Part shown: one piece after another, positions 45,680 through 54,562 of the stretch
How positions within the stretch are numbered: the first letter of the stretch is position 1
Layout of the letters: the number at the start of each line of letters is the position of its first letter
From: DASXRA01 sp036502575
GTDB lineage: Bacteria; Actinomycetota; Actinomycetes; Mycobacteriales; Jatrophihabitantaceae
Direction: 5' to 3'
Length of the DNA stretch: 64,000 nucleotides
NCBI GenBank assembly: GCA_036502575.1
Contig: DASXYL010000010.1
Span: forward strand, 1-64,000
Made by a program: the position numbers and the translations under genes
Notes under the pieces: model-generated
What the model was told of the DNA's origin: nothing
The model's input: the letters and a program-made list of their open reading frames with translations, nothing else
The model's database searches: none

Positions 45680-47641
45680 GTGACTGCCACCCGTCCGCGC
45701 CGTGCCGGGCGGGTGCCTGCGGCTACCGGTCCGGTGGCTCGGCTGATGGTCGACGTGCCGCTCGCGCACCTCGACCGGCCCTTCGACTATCTGGTGCCTG
45801 AGCCGCTCGACGCCGCGGTCGTGGCCGGCTCGCGGGTGCGGGTGCGCTTCGCCGGGCGACTCGTCGACGGGTACGTCCTGGAGCGGCGCGACTCGAGCGA
45901 GCACGACGGGCGGCTGGCGTTCCTCGAACGCGCGGTCGGTGACGAGCCGGTGCTCACGACCGAGACAACCCGGCTGTTCCGCGCCGTCGCGGATCGCTAC
46001 GCCGGCAGCTTCGTCGATGTCGTGCGCCTCGGCGTGCCGGCCCGCCACGCCGGCGCCGAGTCGGTCGCCACGCCGCGACTGCCGCCGCCGGAGCAGCCGG
46101 CAGCTACCGAATGGGATCGCTACCACGCCGGTCCGGCGTTCCTCGCCGCGATCGGTGCGGGGCGTCCGGCTCGGGCCGTCTGGTCGGCCGGCCCCGGCGA
46201 GGACTGGACGCACCGCTACGCCGAAGCTATGCGTGCCGCGCTCGCCGCCGGGCGGGGCGCGGTCGCGGTGGTGCCTGATCTGCGCGACCTGGCTCGGCTC
46301 GACGCCGCCCTGCTCGACGTGCTCGGACCGGGCCGGCACCTGGCCCTGTCGGCCGATCTCGGCCCCGCCGAGCGCTACCGTCGCTGGCTCGCCGTACGCC
46401 GAGGGGCCGTCCGGGCGGTGATCGGCACTCGCGTGGCGGCCTACGCACCGGTTGCCGATGTCGGGCTGCTCGCGATCTGGGACGACGGCGACGACCTGTA
46501 CGCCGAGCCCCGCGCGCCCTATCCGCACGCCCGCGACGTGCTGGTGTTGCGCTCGTCGCTCACCGGCGCGGCGTTGCTGGTCGGCGGGTACGCGCGCACC
46601 GCCGAAGCCGCGCTGCTCGTCGAATCGCAGTGGGCGCACGAGATCGCCGCCGACCGGGACGCGATCCGCGCGGCGTCACCGCACATGGTGGCGACCGGCG
46701 ATGACATCGAACGGGAACGTGATCCCGTGGCGCGCGCGGCGCGGCTGCCGAGCCTGGCGTTTCGAGCGGCTCGCGAGGCGCTCGCGTCCGGGCGGGCGGT
46801 GCTCGTCCAGGTGCCACGGCGGGGATACGTCCCTTCGCTGGCGTGTGCCCGTGATCGCACGCCGGCCCGGTGCCGCAACTGCGGCGGTCCGCTGGCCGCC
46901 AGCTCCGGACACGCGATCGCGACGTGCCGCTGGTGCGGACGTCCGGCGGGCGACTGGGCCTGCCCGGCCTGTGGTGAACGGCGGCTGCGCGCGGTCGTCG
47001 TCGGGTCGGCCCGCACGGCGGAGGAGCTGGGTCGCGCGTTTCCCGGGGTGCCGATCCGGACCTCCAGCGGGGACTCGGTGCTGGCCGAGGTGCCGCCGGA
47101 CGCTGCCGTCGTCGTGGCGACGCCCGGGGCCGAGCCGACCGTCGAGGGCGGGTACGGCGCCGCGCTACTGCTCGACGGCTGGGCCCTGCTCGGGCGCGCC
47201 GACCTGCGGGCCGGCGAGGAGGCACTGCGTCGCTGGCTCAACGCCGCCGCGCTCGTCGCCGCCGACGGGCGCGTCGTCGTGGCGGCCGATGCGGGCGTGC
47301 CGGCGGTGCAGGCGCTGATCCGTTGGGACGCCCGGGGCAATGCCGTTCGCGAGCTGGCCGACCGGCAGGAGCTGGGCTTCCCGCCCGCGGTGCGGATGGC
47401 CTCGGTAACCGGTCCTTCGTCGGCCGTCGCCGAAACGCTCGCCGCCACCGAGCTGCCGCAGCCGAGCGAGGTGATCGGCCCGGTCCCGGAGAGCGAGGGC
47501 CGGCAGCGAGCCCTGATCCGAGTGCCTCGGGCGCAGGGCGCCGACCTCGCCGCGGCGCTCAGGACCGCCGCCGCCGGCCGCTCGGCGCGCAAGGCCGCCG
47601 ACCCGGTCAAGATCATGCTCGACCCGCTGGAGCTGTTCTAG
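45680..47641 (+). CDS. priA: Primosomal protein N' (PriA), helicase-deficient type
   Basis: A 653-residue PriA homologue. The N-terminal 3'-DNA-binding domain (ARLMVDVPLAHLDRPFDYLVP) is intact, and the zinc cysteines are in ARCRNCGGPLA, TCRWCGRP and CPACGERRL. The Walker A position reads AGPGEDWTHR with no P-loop lysine, and the DEAH position reads WDDGDD. Helicase activity is therefore not expected, as known for actinobacterial PriA. It probably acts as a structural replication-restart factor. GTG start. A family 2 palindrome begins immediately after the stop. Confidence 0.94.
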   Translation: MTATRPRRAGRVPAATGPVARLMVDVPLAHLDRPFDYLVPEPLDAAVVAGSRVRVRFAGRLVDGYVLERRDSSEHDGRLAFLERAVGDEPVLTTETTRLFRAVADRYAGSFVDVVRLGVPARHAGAESVATPRLPPPEQPAATEWDRYHAGPAFLAAIGAGRPARAVWSAGPGEDWTHRYAEAMRAALAAGRGAVAVVPDLRDLARLDAALLDVLGPGRHLALSADLGPAERYRRWLAVRRGAVRAVIGTRVAAYAPVADVGLLAIWDDGDDLYAEPRAPYPHARDVLVLRSSLTGAALLVGGYARTAEAALLVESQWAHEIAADRDAIRAASPHMVATGDDIERERDPVARAARLPSLAFRAAREALASGRAVLVQVPRRGYVPSLACARDRTPARCRNCGGPLAASSGHAIATCRWCGRPAGDWACPACGERRLRAVVVGSARTAEELGRAFPGVPIRTSSGDSVLAEVPPDAAVVVATPGAEPTVEGGYGAALLLDGWALLGRADLRAGEEALRRWLNAAALVAADGRVVVAADAGVPAVQALIRWDARGNAVRELADRQELGFPPAVRMASVTGPSSAVAETLAATELPQPSEVIGPVPESEGRQRALIRVPRAQGADLAAALRTAAAGRSARKAADPVKIMLDPLELF

Positions 47642-47696
47642 CGAAAGTTGTCCGCGCGTCGCGATGCTCGGGCGCATCGACGCGCGGACGACTCGT
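47642..47696. repeat. Palindromic repeat, family 2, copy 3
   Basis: Left arm AGTTGTCCGCGCGTCGCGAT (from 47646) and right arm ATCGACGCGCGGACGACT (to 47693) form a stem of about 20 bp. It starts one base after the priA stop and lies between convergent priA and the MFS gene, like copy 1 between nusB and bldD. Confidence 0.9.
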
Positions 47697-47733
47697 GGCG
47701 GATGGGCACTCTGGGGTCGGGAGGCGGACTTGG

Positions 47734-49587
47734 TCAGCGGCCTGACCGCGCCCCAGCGCGCGTCGCTCGTCCACCGGCTAAACGGGCTGCTCGCCGACGT
47801 ATCAGCGAGGGTCTGAGCGCGTCATCGACGGCGACGTCGGCGCCCGGAACCGCGTCGAGCGCCGCGCTCTCGCGGACGATCGCCTCGCCGATCGACTCCT
47901 GCTCGTCGTGGACGTAGCGCTTGCCGCGCATGAGCGACGCCGCGGCCGCGACGAGCAGCATGACGATCGATACGACGAACGCGATCACCAGTCCGTGCTT
48001 GAACGCGTCGGAGATGAGCTCCGGGAAGAAGCGCTTGCCGGTCAGCATCGACACGTCGACTCCGGAGCCCGGCTTCAACTGCTCCGGGTCGACCTGCTTC
48101 ATCAATCGCTGAATGGGGTTGTCGCCGAGGAATGCCGCGAACAGCGTGCCGACCGGGGGCGTGTGCGAGATGGTGTGGGCGGCGTCGGGGGTCACCCCGG
48201 CCTGGGTCAGGCCCGAATACATCGAGCCGGGCAGCCGGCTGGCCAGCCCCACCGCCATCAGGGTGAAGAAGCCGCCCATCGACAGCACCATGCCGGCGTT
48301 CATGCCGGTGGCCCGCACGCCGGATGCCGCACCGCGCTGCGACGCGGGCACCGAGTTCATGATCGCGGCCGAGTTCGGCGCCGCCATCAGGCCCATGCCG
48401 ATGCCGTTGAACGCGAGGAGGGCGGCGAACGTCGGATAGCTGAAGTTCGCCGGGATGATGATCAGGCCGACAAATGTCGCCGCGGTGATCAACAACCCGC
48501 CGGTGGCGAAGGCGCGGGCGCCGAAGCGGTCGGAGATCGCGCCGGACGCCGGCCCGGCGATCAGGAAGCCGATCGTCAGCGGCAGCATGTAGATGCCGGC
48601 CCACAACGGCGTGTCGGCGAACTTGTACCCGTGCAGCGGCAGCCAGATGCCCTGCAGCCAGATGATCAGCATGAACTGCAGGCCGCCTCGCGCCATCGAG
48701 GACAGCAGGTTCACCGTCTGGCCGGCGGCGAACGCGCGGATCCGGAACAACCGCATGTTGATCATCGGGTTCGCGACGCGGTTCTCGATGTCGCCGAACG
48801 CCACGAGCAGCGCGACGCCCCCGATCAGCCCGACGAGAACGCGGGGCGACGTCCAGCCCATGATGTGCCCGCCGTAGGGCTGCAGCCCGTAGGTGATGGC
48901 GACGAGGATGCCGATCAGCCCGATGCCGAACGTGAGGTTGCCCCACCAGTCGATGGCGATCTTGCGGGTGCGGTCGCGGGGCTTGTCGTGCAGGGTGCGG
49001 TAGCCGACCCAGGTGCCCCAGAGGCCGACCGGGACGCTCACCCAGAACACCGCCCGCCAGTGCCACTCCGAGAGCACCCCGCCGATGACCAGGCCGAGGA
49101 ACGATCCGGCCAGCGCCGCCACCTGGTTGACGCCCAGGGCGAAGCCGCGCCGATCCGCCGGGAACGCGTCGGTGATGATCGCCGTGGAATTCGCGGTGAG
49201 CATGGCCCCGCCGACGCCCTGTACCAAGCGCATCGCGATCAACTCCAGCGCGCCGGAGGAGCCGGTATTCGGCACCAGCGCGCAGGCGATCGAGGCGAGG
49301 GTGAAGATCAGGAAGCCGAGATTGAACAGCTTGGCTCGGCCGTACTGGTCGCCCAGGCGCCCGAACGTCACGACCAGGACGGCGGTGACGAGCAGGTAGC
49401 CCATCAGCATCCACAGCAGGTAGGAGACGTTCTCGGGCGCGAGCGGATCCAGGCCCAGACCGTCGAAGATCGCCGGCAGCGAGATCAGCAGGATCGACGA
49501 GTTGAGCATCGCGGCGAGGACGCCGACGGTGGTGACGGATAGGGCGACGCGACGGTCGTGGGCAGCAGAATGCGACAAGTACGGCAC
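47734..49587 (-). CDS. MFS transporter, DHA2 (14-TM) family
   Basis: A 617-residue major facilitator with about 14 membrane segments, of the EmrB/QacA drug:H+ antiporter group. The motif A equivalent is VTFGRLGDQYGRAKLFNLG and motif C-like glycines are in NQVAALAGSFLGLVIGGVLSEW. An enlarged extracytoplasmic loop (about residues 470-530, GVTPDAAHTISHTPPVGTLFAAFLGD) precedes the last helix. The cytosolic tail has about 60 residues. The start is GTG with AAGGAAG upstream. The substrate is unknown and no regulator is adjacent. Confidence 0.9.
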   Translation of the reverse strand: MPYLSHSAAHDRRVALSVTTVGVLAAMLNSSILLISLPAIFDGLGLDPLAPENVSYLLWMLMGYLLVTAVLVVTFGRLGDQYGRAKLFNLGFLIFTLASIACALVPNTGSSGALELIAMRLVQGVGGAMLTANSTAIITDAFPADRRGFALGVNQVAALAGSFLGLVIGGVLSEWHWRAVFWVSVPVGLWGTWVGYRTLHDKPRDRTRKIAIDWWGNLTFGIGLIGILVAITYGLQPYGGHIMGWTSPRVLVGLIGGVALLVAFGDIENRVANPMINMRLFRIRAFAAGQTVNLLSSMARGGLQFMLIIWLQGIWLPLHGYKFADTPLWAGIYMLPLTIGFLIAGPASGAISDRFGARAFATGGLLITAATFVGLIIIPANFSYPTFAALLAFNGIGMGLMAAPNSAAIMNSVPASQRGAASGVRATGMNAGMVLSMGGFFTLMAVGLASRLPGSMYSGLTQAGVTPDAAHTISHTPPVGTLFAAFLGDNPIQRLMKQVDPEQLKPGSGVDVSMLTGKRFFPELISDAFKHGLVIAFVVSIVMLLVAAAASLMRGKRYVHDEQESIGEAIVRESAALDAVPGADVAVDDALRPSLIRRRAARLAGGRATRAGARSGR

Positions 49588-49641
49588 CTTCCTTCGTTAG
49601 CCATCCTAACGACCGTCGGCAACATCTGCGTGGCCGATCCG

Positions 49642-49647
49642 TAAACT
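49642..49647 (+). promoter_or_regulatory. -10 box TAAACT, leaderless start of def
   Basis: TAAACT ends 6 nt before the GTG at 49654. Confidence 0.55.
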
Positions 49648-49653
49648 CGCCCT

Positions 49654-50205
49654 GTGACCGTTCAGACAATTCGCTTGCTCGGCGATCCGGTGCTGCGCAC
49701 GCCGGCCGATCTGGTGACCGACTTCGACAAGGAGCTGCGCACGCTGGTCGCCGACCTGACCGAGACCATGCTGGACGCCCCGGGCCTGGGGCTCGCCGCG
49801 CCGCAGATCGGGGTCGGGCTACGCGTGTTCGCCTACCACCTCGACGAGGAGCAGTCCGGGCACCTGATCAACCCGGTGTTGCACTTCCCGTCCGACGAGG
49901 AGCAGGACGGCGAGGAGGGATGCCTGTCCATTCCCGGGCTGAAGTTCGACTGCCGGCGTCGCCAGCACGTCGTCGCGCACGGGCAGAACATGTACGGCGA
50001 TCCGATCACCGTCGAAGGCACCGAGCTGCTCGCCCGCTGCGTCCAGCACGAGACCGACCACCTCGACGGCGTGCTGTTCGTCGACCGGCTCGACGCCGAG
50101 ACGAAGAAGGCCGCGATGAAGGCCATCCGCGAGGCGGAGTGGTCCGGGCTCACGCCGCCGCAGGTGAAGGTCAGCCCGCACCCGACGCTGGGGCGCGTGT
50201 TCTGA
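49654..50205 (+). CDS. def: Peptide deformylase
   Basis: A 183-residue metallo-enzyme removing formyl from new proteins. The three motifs are GLGLAAPQIGV, EEGCLSIPG (metal Cys) and QHETDHLDG (metal His pair and catalytic Glu). The C-terminal extension with TPPQVKVSPHPTLGRVF is seen in actinobacterial forms. Its TGA overlaps the fmt ATG (TGATG), so fmt translation probably re-initiates. Confidence 0.97.
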   Translation: MTVQTIRLLGDPVLRTPADLVTDFDKELRTLVADLTETMLDAPGLGLAAPQIGVGLRVFAYHLDEEQSGHLINPVLHFPSDEEQDGEEGCLSIPGLKFDCRRRQHVVAHGQNMYGDPITVEGTELLARCVQHETDHLDGVLFVDRLDAETKKAAMKAIREAEWSGLTPPQVKVSPHPTLGRVF

Positions 50206-51131
50206 TGCGGTTGGTCTTCGCCGGGACGCCGGCCACCGCTGTTCCGTCGTTGCAGGCGTTGCTCGCGTCGGACAAGCATGAAGTCGTCGCGGTGCTGACC
50301 CGCCCGCACGCCCGCGCCGGACGCGGGCGGCACGAAGCCGCATCACCGGTCGAGCAGGTCGCGGCGGCGGCCGGGGTCCGCGTGCTCACGCCGACCCGGC
50401 CGAGCGACCCGGACTTCCTGGATCAGCTGGTCGAGCTGCACCCGGATTGCTGCCCGGTCGTCGCCTACGGCGCGCTGATACCCGGCGCCGCGCTTGCCAT
50501 TCCACAGCATGGCTGGGTGAACCTACACTTCTCGCTGCTGCCGGCGTGGCGGGGCGCGGCGCCGGTGCAGCACGCCATCCTGCACGGCGACGAGATCACC
50601 GGCGCCTCGACGTTCCAGATCGAGACCGGCCTCGACACCGGACCCGTCTACGGCATCGTGACCGAGAAGATCCGCCCGACCGACACGGCGGGGGAGTTGC
50701 TCGAGCGGCTCTCGCACAGTGGCGCTGACCTGCTGCTCGCCACTCTGGACGGCATCGCCGACGGCAGCCTGGACGCCCGACCTCAGCTCGCCGACGGCGT
50801 CTCGGTGGCGGCCAAGATCACCGTCGACGATGCGCGAGTCGACTGGTCGGCGCCGGCGGTGCACATCGACCGCCTGGTGCGGGCCTGCACGCCGGCCCCG
50901 GGGGCCTGGACGGTGTTCCGCGGCGAGCGCATCAAACTCGGGCCGGTGCGGGTGCTGTCCGACGACTCGTTGCCGCCGGGAGAGCTGCGGGTCGCCAAGC
51001 ATTCCGTCCAGGTCGGCACGGGCACAGTGCCGGTCGAGTTCGGCGATGTGCAGGCGCCGGGCAAGCGCCCGGTCGCGGCGCCGGACTGGGCCCGCGGCGC
51101 CCGACCGAACGCTGGGGAACGCCTTGGTTGA
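50205..51131 (+). CDS. fmt: Methionyl-tRNA formyltransferase
   Basis: A 308-residue enzyme formylating initiator tRNA with 10-formyl-THF. MRLVFAGTPATAVPSLQALL begins the hydrolase-like domain. The catalytic Asn and His are in WVNLHFSLLPAWRGAAPVQ and the Asp in ETGLDTGPVYG. The C-terminal domain ends GKRPVAAPDWARGAR. It is coupled to def by TGATG and overlaps rsmB by 8 nt. Confidence 0.97.
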   Translation: MRLVFAGTPATAVPSLQALLASDKHEVVAVLTRPHARAGRGRHEAASPVEQVAAAAGVRVLTPTRPSDPDFLDQLVELHPDCCPVVAYGALIPGAALAIPQHGWVNLHFSLLPAWRGAAPVQHAILHGDEITGASTFQIETGLDTGPVYGIVTEKIRPTDTAGELLERLSHSGADLLLATLDGIADGSLDARPQLADGVSVAAKITVDDARVDWSAPAVHIDRLVRACTPAPGAWTVFRGERIKLGPVRVLSDDSLPPGELRVAKHSVQVGTGTVPVEFGDVQAPGKRPVAAPDWARGARPNAGERLG

Positions 51132-52434
51132 TCAGCCGCGCCTCGTCGCCTTCGAACTGCTCCGGGGGGTGGCCGAGCAGTCGGCGTACGCGAACCTGCT
51201 GCTGCCGTCCCTGATCGGGGGGCGCGGCCTGTCCGGGCGTGATGCCGCGTTCGCGACCGAGCTCGGGTACGGCACGCTACGCGCGCTCGGAACACTCGAC
51301 GAGATCCTCGACGCGTGCATCGACCGGCCACTGTCCACTGTGGACGGTCCGGTGCTGGACGTGCTTCGGCTGGGCGCTTATCAGGCGCTGCGGACCCGGA
51401 TCCCGCCGCATGCTGCCGTCGCCACGACGGTCGACCTGGCCCGGGCGACCGGCAACGGTCGGGCTTCGGGATTCGTCAACGCCGTGCTGCGCCGCGTGGC
51501 GCGCTCGGACTGGGACGCCTGGGCCGACCGGCTCACCGCCGAAGCGACACCGCTGCGCCGGCTGGCGGTGCGCACCGCCCATCCGGAATGGATCGCCGCG
51601 GCCTTCGCCGATGCTTTGGGGAACGATCTCGCGGAGACCGAGGCGGCGCTGGTGGCCGACGACACCCGTCCGCAGACCCACCTCGTCGCCTGGCCCGGCC
51701 TGACCGAGCGCGATGCCCTGGCCGACGAGTCCGTCGGTCAGCCTGGTCCGTGGTCGCCCTACGCGGTGCGCCTCGACGGCGGGGATCCGGCGGCGCTGGT
51801 GTCGGTGAAGGCGCGGCACGCCGCCGTTCAGGACGAGGGCAGCCAGCTGTGCGCCCTTGCTCTGGCCAGCACGCCGCTCGACGGCCCCGACGAACGATGG
51901 CTCGACCTGTGCGCCGGACCGGGCGGCAAGACCGCGTTGCTGGCCGGGCTGGCGGCGCCGCGGGGGGCCCGGGTCGTCGCGAACGAGCTGCACCCGCATC
52001 GGGCCGAGCTGGTCCGGCACGCGACCTCGGCCTGGGACGTGGACGTGCGAGTGAGCGACGCGCGCGAGATGCGCGACGGGGGGTACGACCGGGTGCTGCT
52101 CGACGCGCCGTGCACCGGGCTCGGCGCGTTGCGCCGGCGTCCGGAAGCCCGCTGGCGGCGCACCCCGGACGACGTCGCCGAGCTGGCCACCCTGCAGCGC
52201 GAGCTGCTCGCCGCGGCGCTGCGCCTCGTCCGGCCCGGCGGCGTCGTCGCCTACGTGACGTGCTCGCCGCACCTGGTCGAGACCCGCGACATCGTTGACG
52301 GTGCCGACCTGATCGATGCTCGGCCGGCGTTCGCGGGCGTGCCCCACCTCGGGGACGGGCCGACGGTGCAGCTCTGGCCGCACCGGCACGGCACCGACGC
52401 GATGTTCTGCGCGCTGCTGCGTCCGGGCGGGTAA
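51124..52434 (+). CDS. rsmB: 16S rRNA m5C967 methyltransferase-like protein RsmB
   Basis: A 436-residue RNA cytosine-5 methyltransferase. The N-terminal NusB-like domain (RLVAFELLRGVAEQSAYANLL ... FVNAVLRRVARSDW) precedes a SAM domain with DEGSQLCALAL, LDLCAGPGGKTALLAGLA and two catalytic cysteines, in DAPCTGLGALRRRPEARW and VTCSPHLVETRDI. The likely start is TTG at 51124, overlapping fmt; no ATG or GTG is available nearby. GTCCACTGTGGAC (51333-51345) encodes Ser-Thr-Val-Asp. Confidence 0.92.
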   Translation: MVDQPRLVAFELLRGVAEQSAYANLLLPSLIGGRGLSGRDAAFATELGYGTLRALGTLDEILDACIDRPLSTVDGPVLDVLRLGAYQALRTRIPPHAAVATTVDLARATGNGRASGFVNAVLRRVARSDWDAWADRLTAEATPLRRLAVRTAHPEWIAAAFADALGNDLAETEAALVADDTRPQTHLVAWPGLTERDALADESVGQPGPWSPYAVRLDGGDPAALVSVKARHAAVQDEGSQLCALALASTPLDGPDERWLDLCAGPGGKTALLAGLAAPRGARVVANELHPHRAELVRHATSAWDVDVRVSDAREMRDGGYDRVLLDAPCTGLGALRRRPEARWRRTPDDVAELATLQRELLAAALRLVRPGGVVAYVTCSPHLVETRDIVDGADLIDARPAFAGVPHLGDGPTVQLWPHRHGTDAMFCALLRPGG

Positions 52435-52455
52435 CCGCGCGGCGACCCCGTTCCG

Positions 52456-52487
52456 GACCAGGCGTGTCGCAGTACGCGCACCTGGTC
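52456..52487 (+). terminator. Possible terminator hairpin after rsmB
   Basis: GACCAGG (52456-52462) pairs with CCTGGTC (52481-52487), with partial pairing inside the 18-nt loop. There is no T-tract, so this is only a candidate. The rest of the 143 bp gap to the next gene holds nothing I can name. Confidence 0.3.
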
Positions 52488-52577
52488 TGGGCACGGACTG
52501 TGCAACAATTCCGGCCGTTCGTGCGTCTTGATACGGACTGGCGCAGGTCGACTCGGCACAGGTGGGACAGGGCGGGC

Positions 52578-53774
52578 GTGATACCAACGGAATGGGATGT
52601 CGTCGTCGTGGGCGGCGGGGGCCACGTAGGCCTACCATTGTCGATCGCACTGGCCGACGCCGGCCAAAAGGTACTGATCACCGACGTCAGCGAGGCGGCG
52701 GTGGCGGCCGTCAACGCCGGTCGGCTGCTCTTCCGGGAGGACAGCGCCGGCCCGGTGCTGGAACGGGTCGTGGCCAGCGGGCACTTGCACGCCACCACGG
52801 ATCCGGCGGCCGTGGGGCTGGCCGACACCGTCGTCGTGGTCATCGGCACCCCTGTGGACGAGCACCTCAACCCGGATCCGCACTCCATCCCCACGGCGCT
52901 CACCGCAGCGACGGCGCACATGCGTTCGGGCCAACTCGTGATCTTGCGCAGCACCGTTTACCCCGGCGTCACCCGGCTCGTCGAGCGGACCTTCGCCGAC
53001 GTCGGCCTCGACGTCGATGTCGCGTTCTGCCCGGAGCGCATCGCCGAAGGCCACGCCATGACCGAGCTGTACTCGTTGCCGCAGATCGTGGGCGCCCGTA
53101 CCGACCAGGCCCGCGAGCGAGCGAGCCGGCTGTTCGCCTTGCTGACCGACCAACTCATCGACCTGGATCCCGAAGAGGCCGAGCTCGCGAAGCTCTTCAC
53201 CAACAATTGGCGCTACCTCAAGTTCGCGGCGGCGAACCAGTTCTACATGATCGCCAACAGCCACGGCCTGGACTACGAGCGCATCCGCGCCGGGCTGGCC
53301 CAGGACTATCCCCGGGCGAAGGACCTGCCAGGTGCCGGGTTCGCGGCTGGCCCGTGCCTGTTCAAGGACACGATGCAGCTGGCCGCGTTCAACGACAACA
53401 ACTACTTCCTCGGCCACTCGGCGATGCTCGTGAACGAAGGGCTGCCGCTCTACGTCGTGCAGCGCCTCGAGGCCAGCTACGACCTGGCGTCGATGACGGT
53501 CGGCATCCTCGGGATGGCCTTCAAGTCCGACTCCGACGACATCCGCTCGAGCCTGTCCTACAAGCTGAAGCGCATCCTGACCTTCCGCGCGCATCGGGTC
53601 ATCTGCACCGATCCGTACGTCACGGTGGACGAGGATCTGGAGCCGTTGGACAAGGTCATCGCGGAGGCTGACCTGCTCGTGATCGGCGCGCCGCACGACG
53701 AGTACCGCAACCTGGCTACCCAGCTCCCGGTCGCCGACGTCTGGGGCCTCGTGGGCAATGGCGTGCGCGTGTGA
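52578..53774 (+). CDS. Nucleotide-sugar dehydrogenase (UDP-glucose/UDP-ManNAc DH family)
   Basis: About 398 residues; NAD-dependent oxidation of a nucleotide sugar to its uronic acid. The NAD loop is VVVVGGGGHVGLPLSIALADA. VVIGTPVDEHLN, LRSTVYPGVTRLV and FCPERIAEGHAM are conserved, as is the central helix with TNNWRYLKFAAANQFYMIA. The catalytic Cys260 is in AAGPCLFKDTM, where most members have Pro for Phe. The sequence looks closer to the WecC-type than the glucose type. The frame opens at 52464, but GTG 52578 is preferred because it directly precedes the NAD fold. First gene of a coupled trio. Confidence 0.88.
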   Translation: MIPTEWDVVVVGGGGHVGLPLSIALADAGQKVLITDVSEAAVAAVNAGRLLFREDSAGPVLERVVASGHLHATTDPAAVGLADTVVVVIGTPVDEHLNPDPHSIPTALTAATAHMRSGQLVILRSTVYPGVTRLVERTFADVGLDVDVAFCPERIAEGHAMTELYSLPQIVGARTDQARERASRLFALLTDQLIDLDPEEAELAKLFTNNWRYLKFAAANQFYMIANSHGLDYERIRAGLAQDYPRAKDLPGAGFAAGPCLFKDTMQLAAFNDNNYFLGHSAMLVNEGLPLYVVQRLEASYDLASMTVGILGMAFKSDSDDIRSSLSYKLKRILTFRAHRVICTDPYVTVDEDLEPLDKVIAEADLLVIGAPHDEYRNLATQLPVADVWGLVGNGVRV

Positions 53775-54562
53775 GCCGGGGCTACAGCGACCAGGGGGCG
53801 GCGCCGTCGAAGGCGCCGCGCGTCAGCATCGTCATCCCCGCGTACGAGGAGGGCGAGGCGATCCTGCCGTGCCTGGACCGAGTCTTCGAGGCGTTGCATT
53901 GGCCGTGTGAGGTCGTGGTCGTGGTCGACTACGCGGACGACAGCACGATGCCCGTGCTCGCCGACTACGCCAAGACGCAGGTTCAGCTGCGCGCCCTGGT
54001 CAGCACGTACGGACGCGGGCCGGCGAACGCGATCCGGTACGGGATCGACCACGCGGACGCGCCCGTGGTGGTCGTCACCATGGCCGACGGCTCCGACGAT
54101 CCGGAGCAGATCGAGGACCTCACCCGGCTGGTCGAGCGCGGGGTGGCCGTGGCGGCCGCGTCCCGGTACGCGCCCGGCGGCCAGCAGGTCGGCGGTCCGC
54201 TGTTCAAGCGGTTCCTGTCGCGATCGGCCGGCCGATCGCTGCGCCTGCTCGCCGGGGTCGGTACGCGCGATGCGACCAACTCGTTCAAGGCCTACGACCG
54301 CGAGTTCGTCCAGCGGGTTGGGATCGACAGCCGACACGGGTTCGAGATCGGGCTGGAGCTGACGGTGAAGGCGAAGCGGCTCGGGCTGCCCATCGCGGAG
54401 ATCCCGACGATCTGGCTGGAGCGCGACGTCGGGGTCTCGAACTTCAAGGTGTGGGCGTGGATCCCGAAGTACCTCTACTGGTACCGACGCGCCTTCGGCC
54501 GGCGGATCACCGTCGACGAACTGCGACGCAACGTGGCGCCGCGACAGAAGGGGCAACAGTGA
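53771..54562 (+). CDS. Glycosyltransferase family 2
   Basis: A 263-residue GT-A glycosyltransferase. VSIVIPAYEEGEAILPCLDRV starts the nucleotide-binding half, and the metal-binding acidic residues are in VVVTMADGSDDPEQI. ASRYAPGGQQVGGPLFKRFLSR resembles polyprenyl-phosphate mannosyltransferase (DPM1-like) enzymes. ATNSFKAYDREFV and GFEIGLELTVKAK follow. No membrane helices are evident. 4-nt overlaps on both sides tie it to the dehydrogenase and the epimerase. Confidence 0.88.
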   Translation: MSRGYSDQGAAPSKAPRVSIVIPAYEEGEAILPCLDRVFEALHWPCEVVVVVDYADDSTMPVLADYAKTQVQLRALVSTYGRGPANAIRYGIDHADAPVVVVTMADGSDDPEQIEDLTRLVERGVAVAAASRYAPGGQQVGGPLFKRFLSRSAGRSLRLLAGVGTRDATNSFKAYDREFVQRVGIDSRHGFEIGLELTVKAKRLGLPIAEIPTIWLERDVGVSNFKVWAWIPKYLYWYRRAFGRRITVDELRRNVAPRQKGQQ

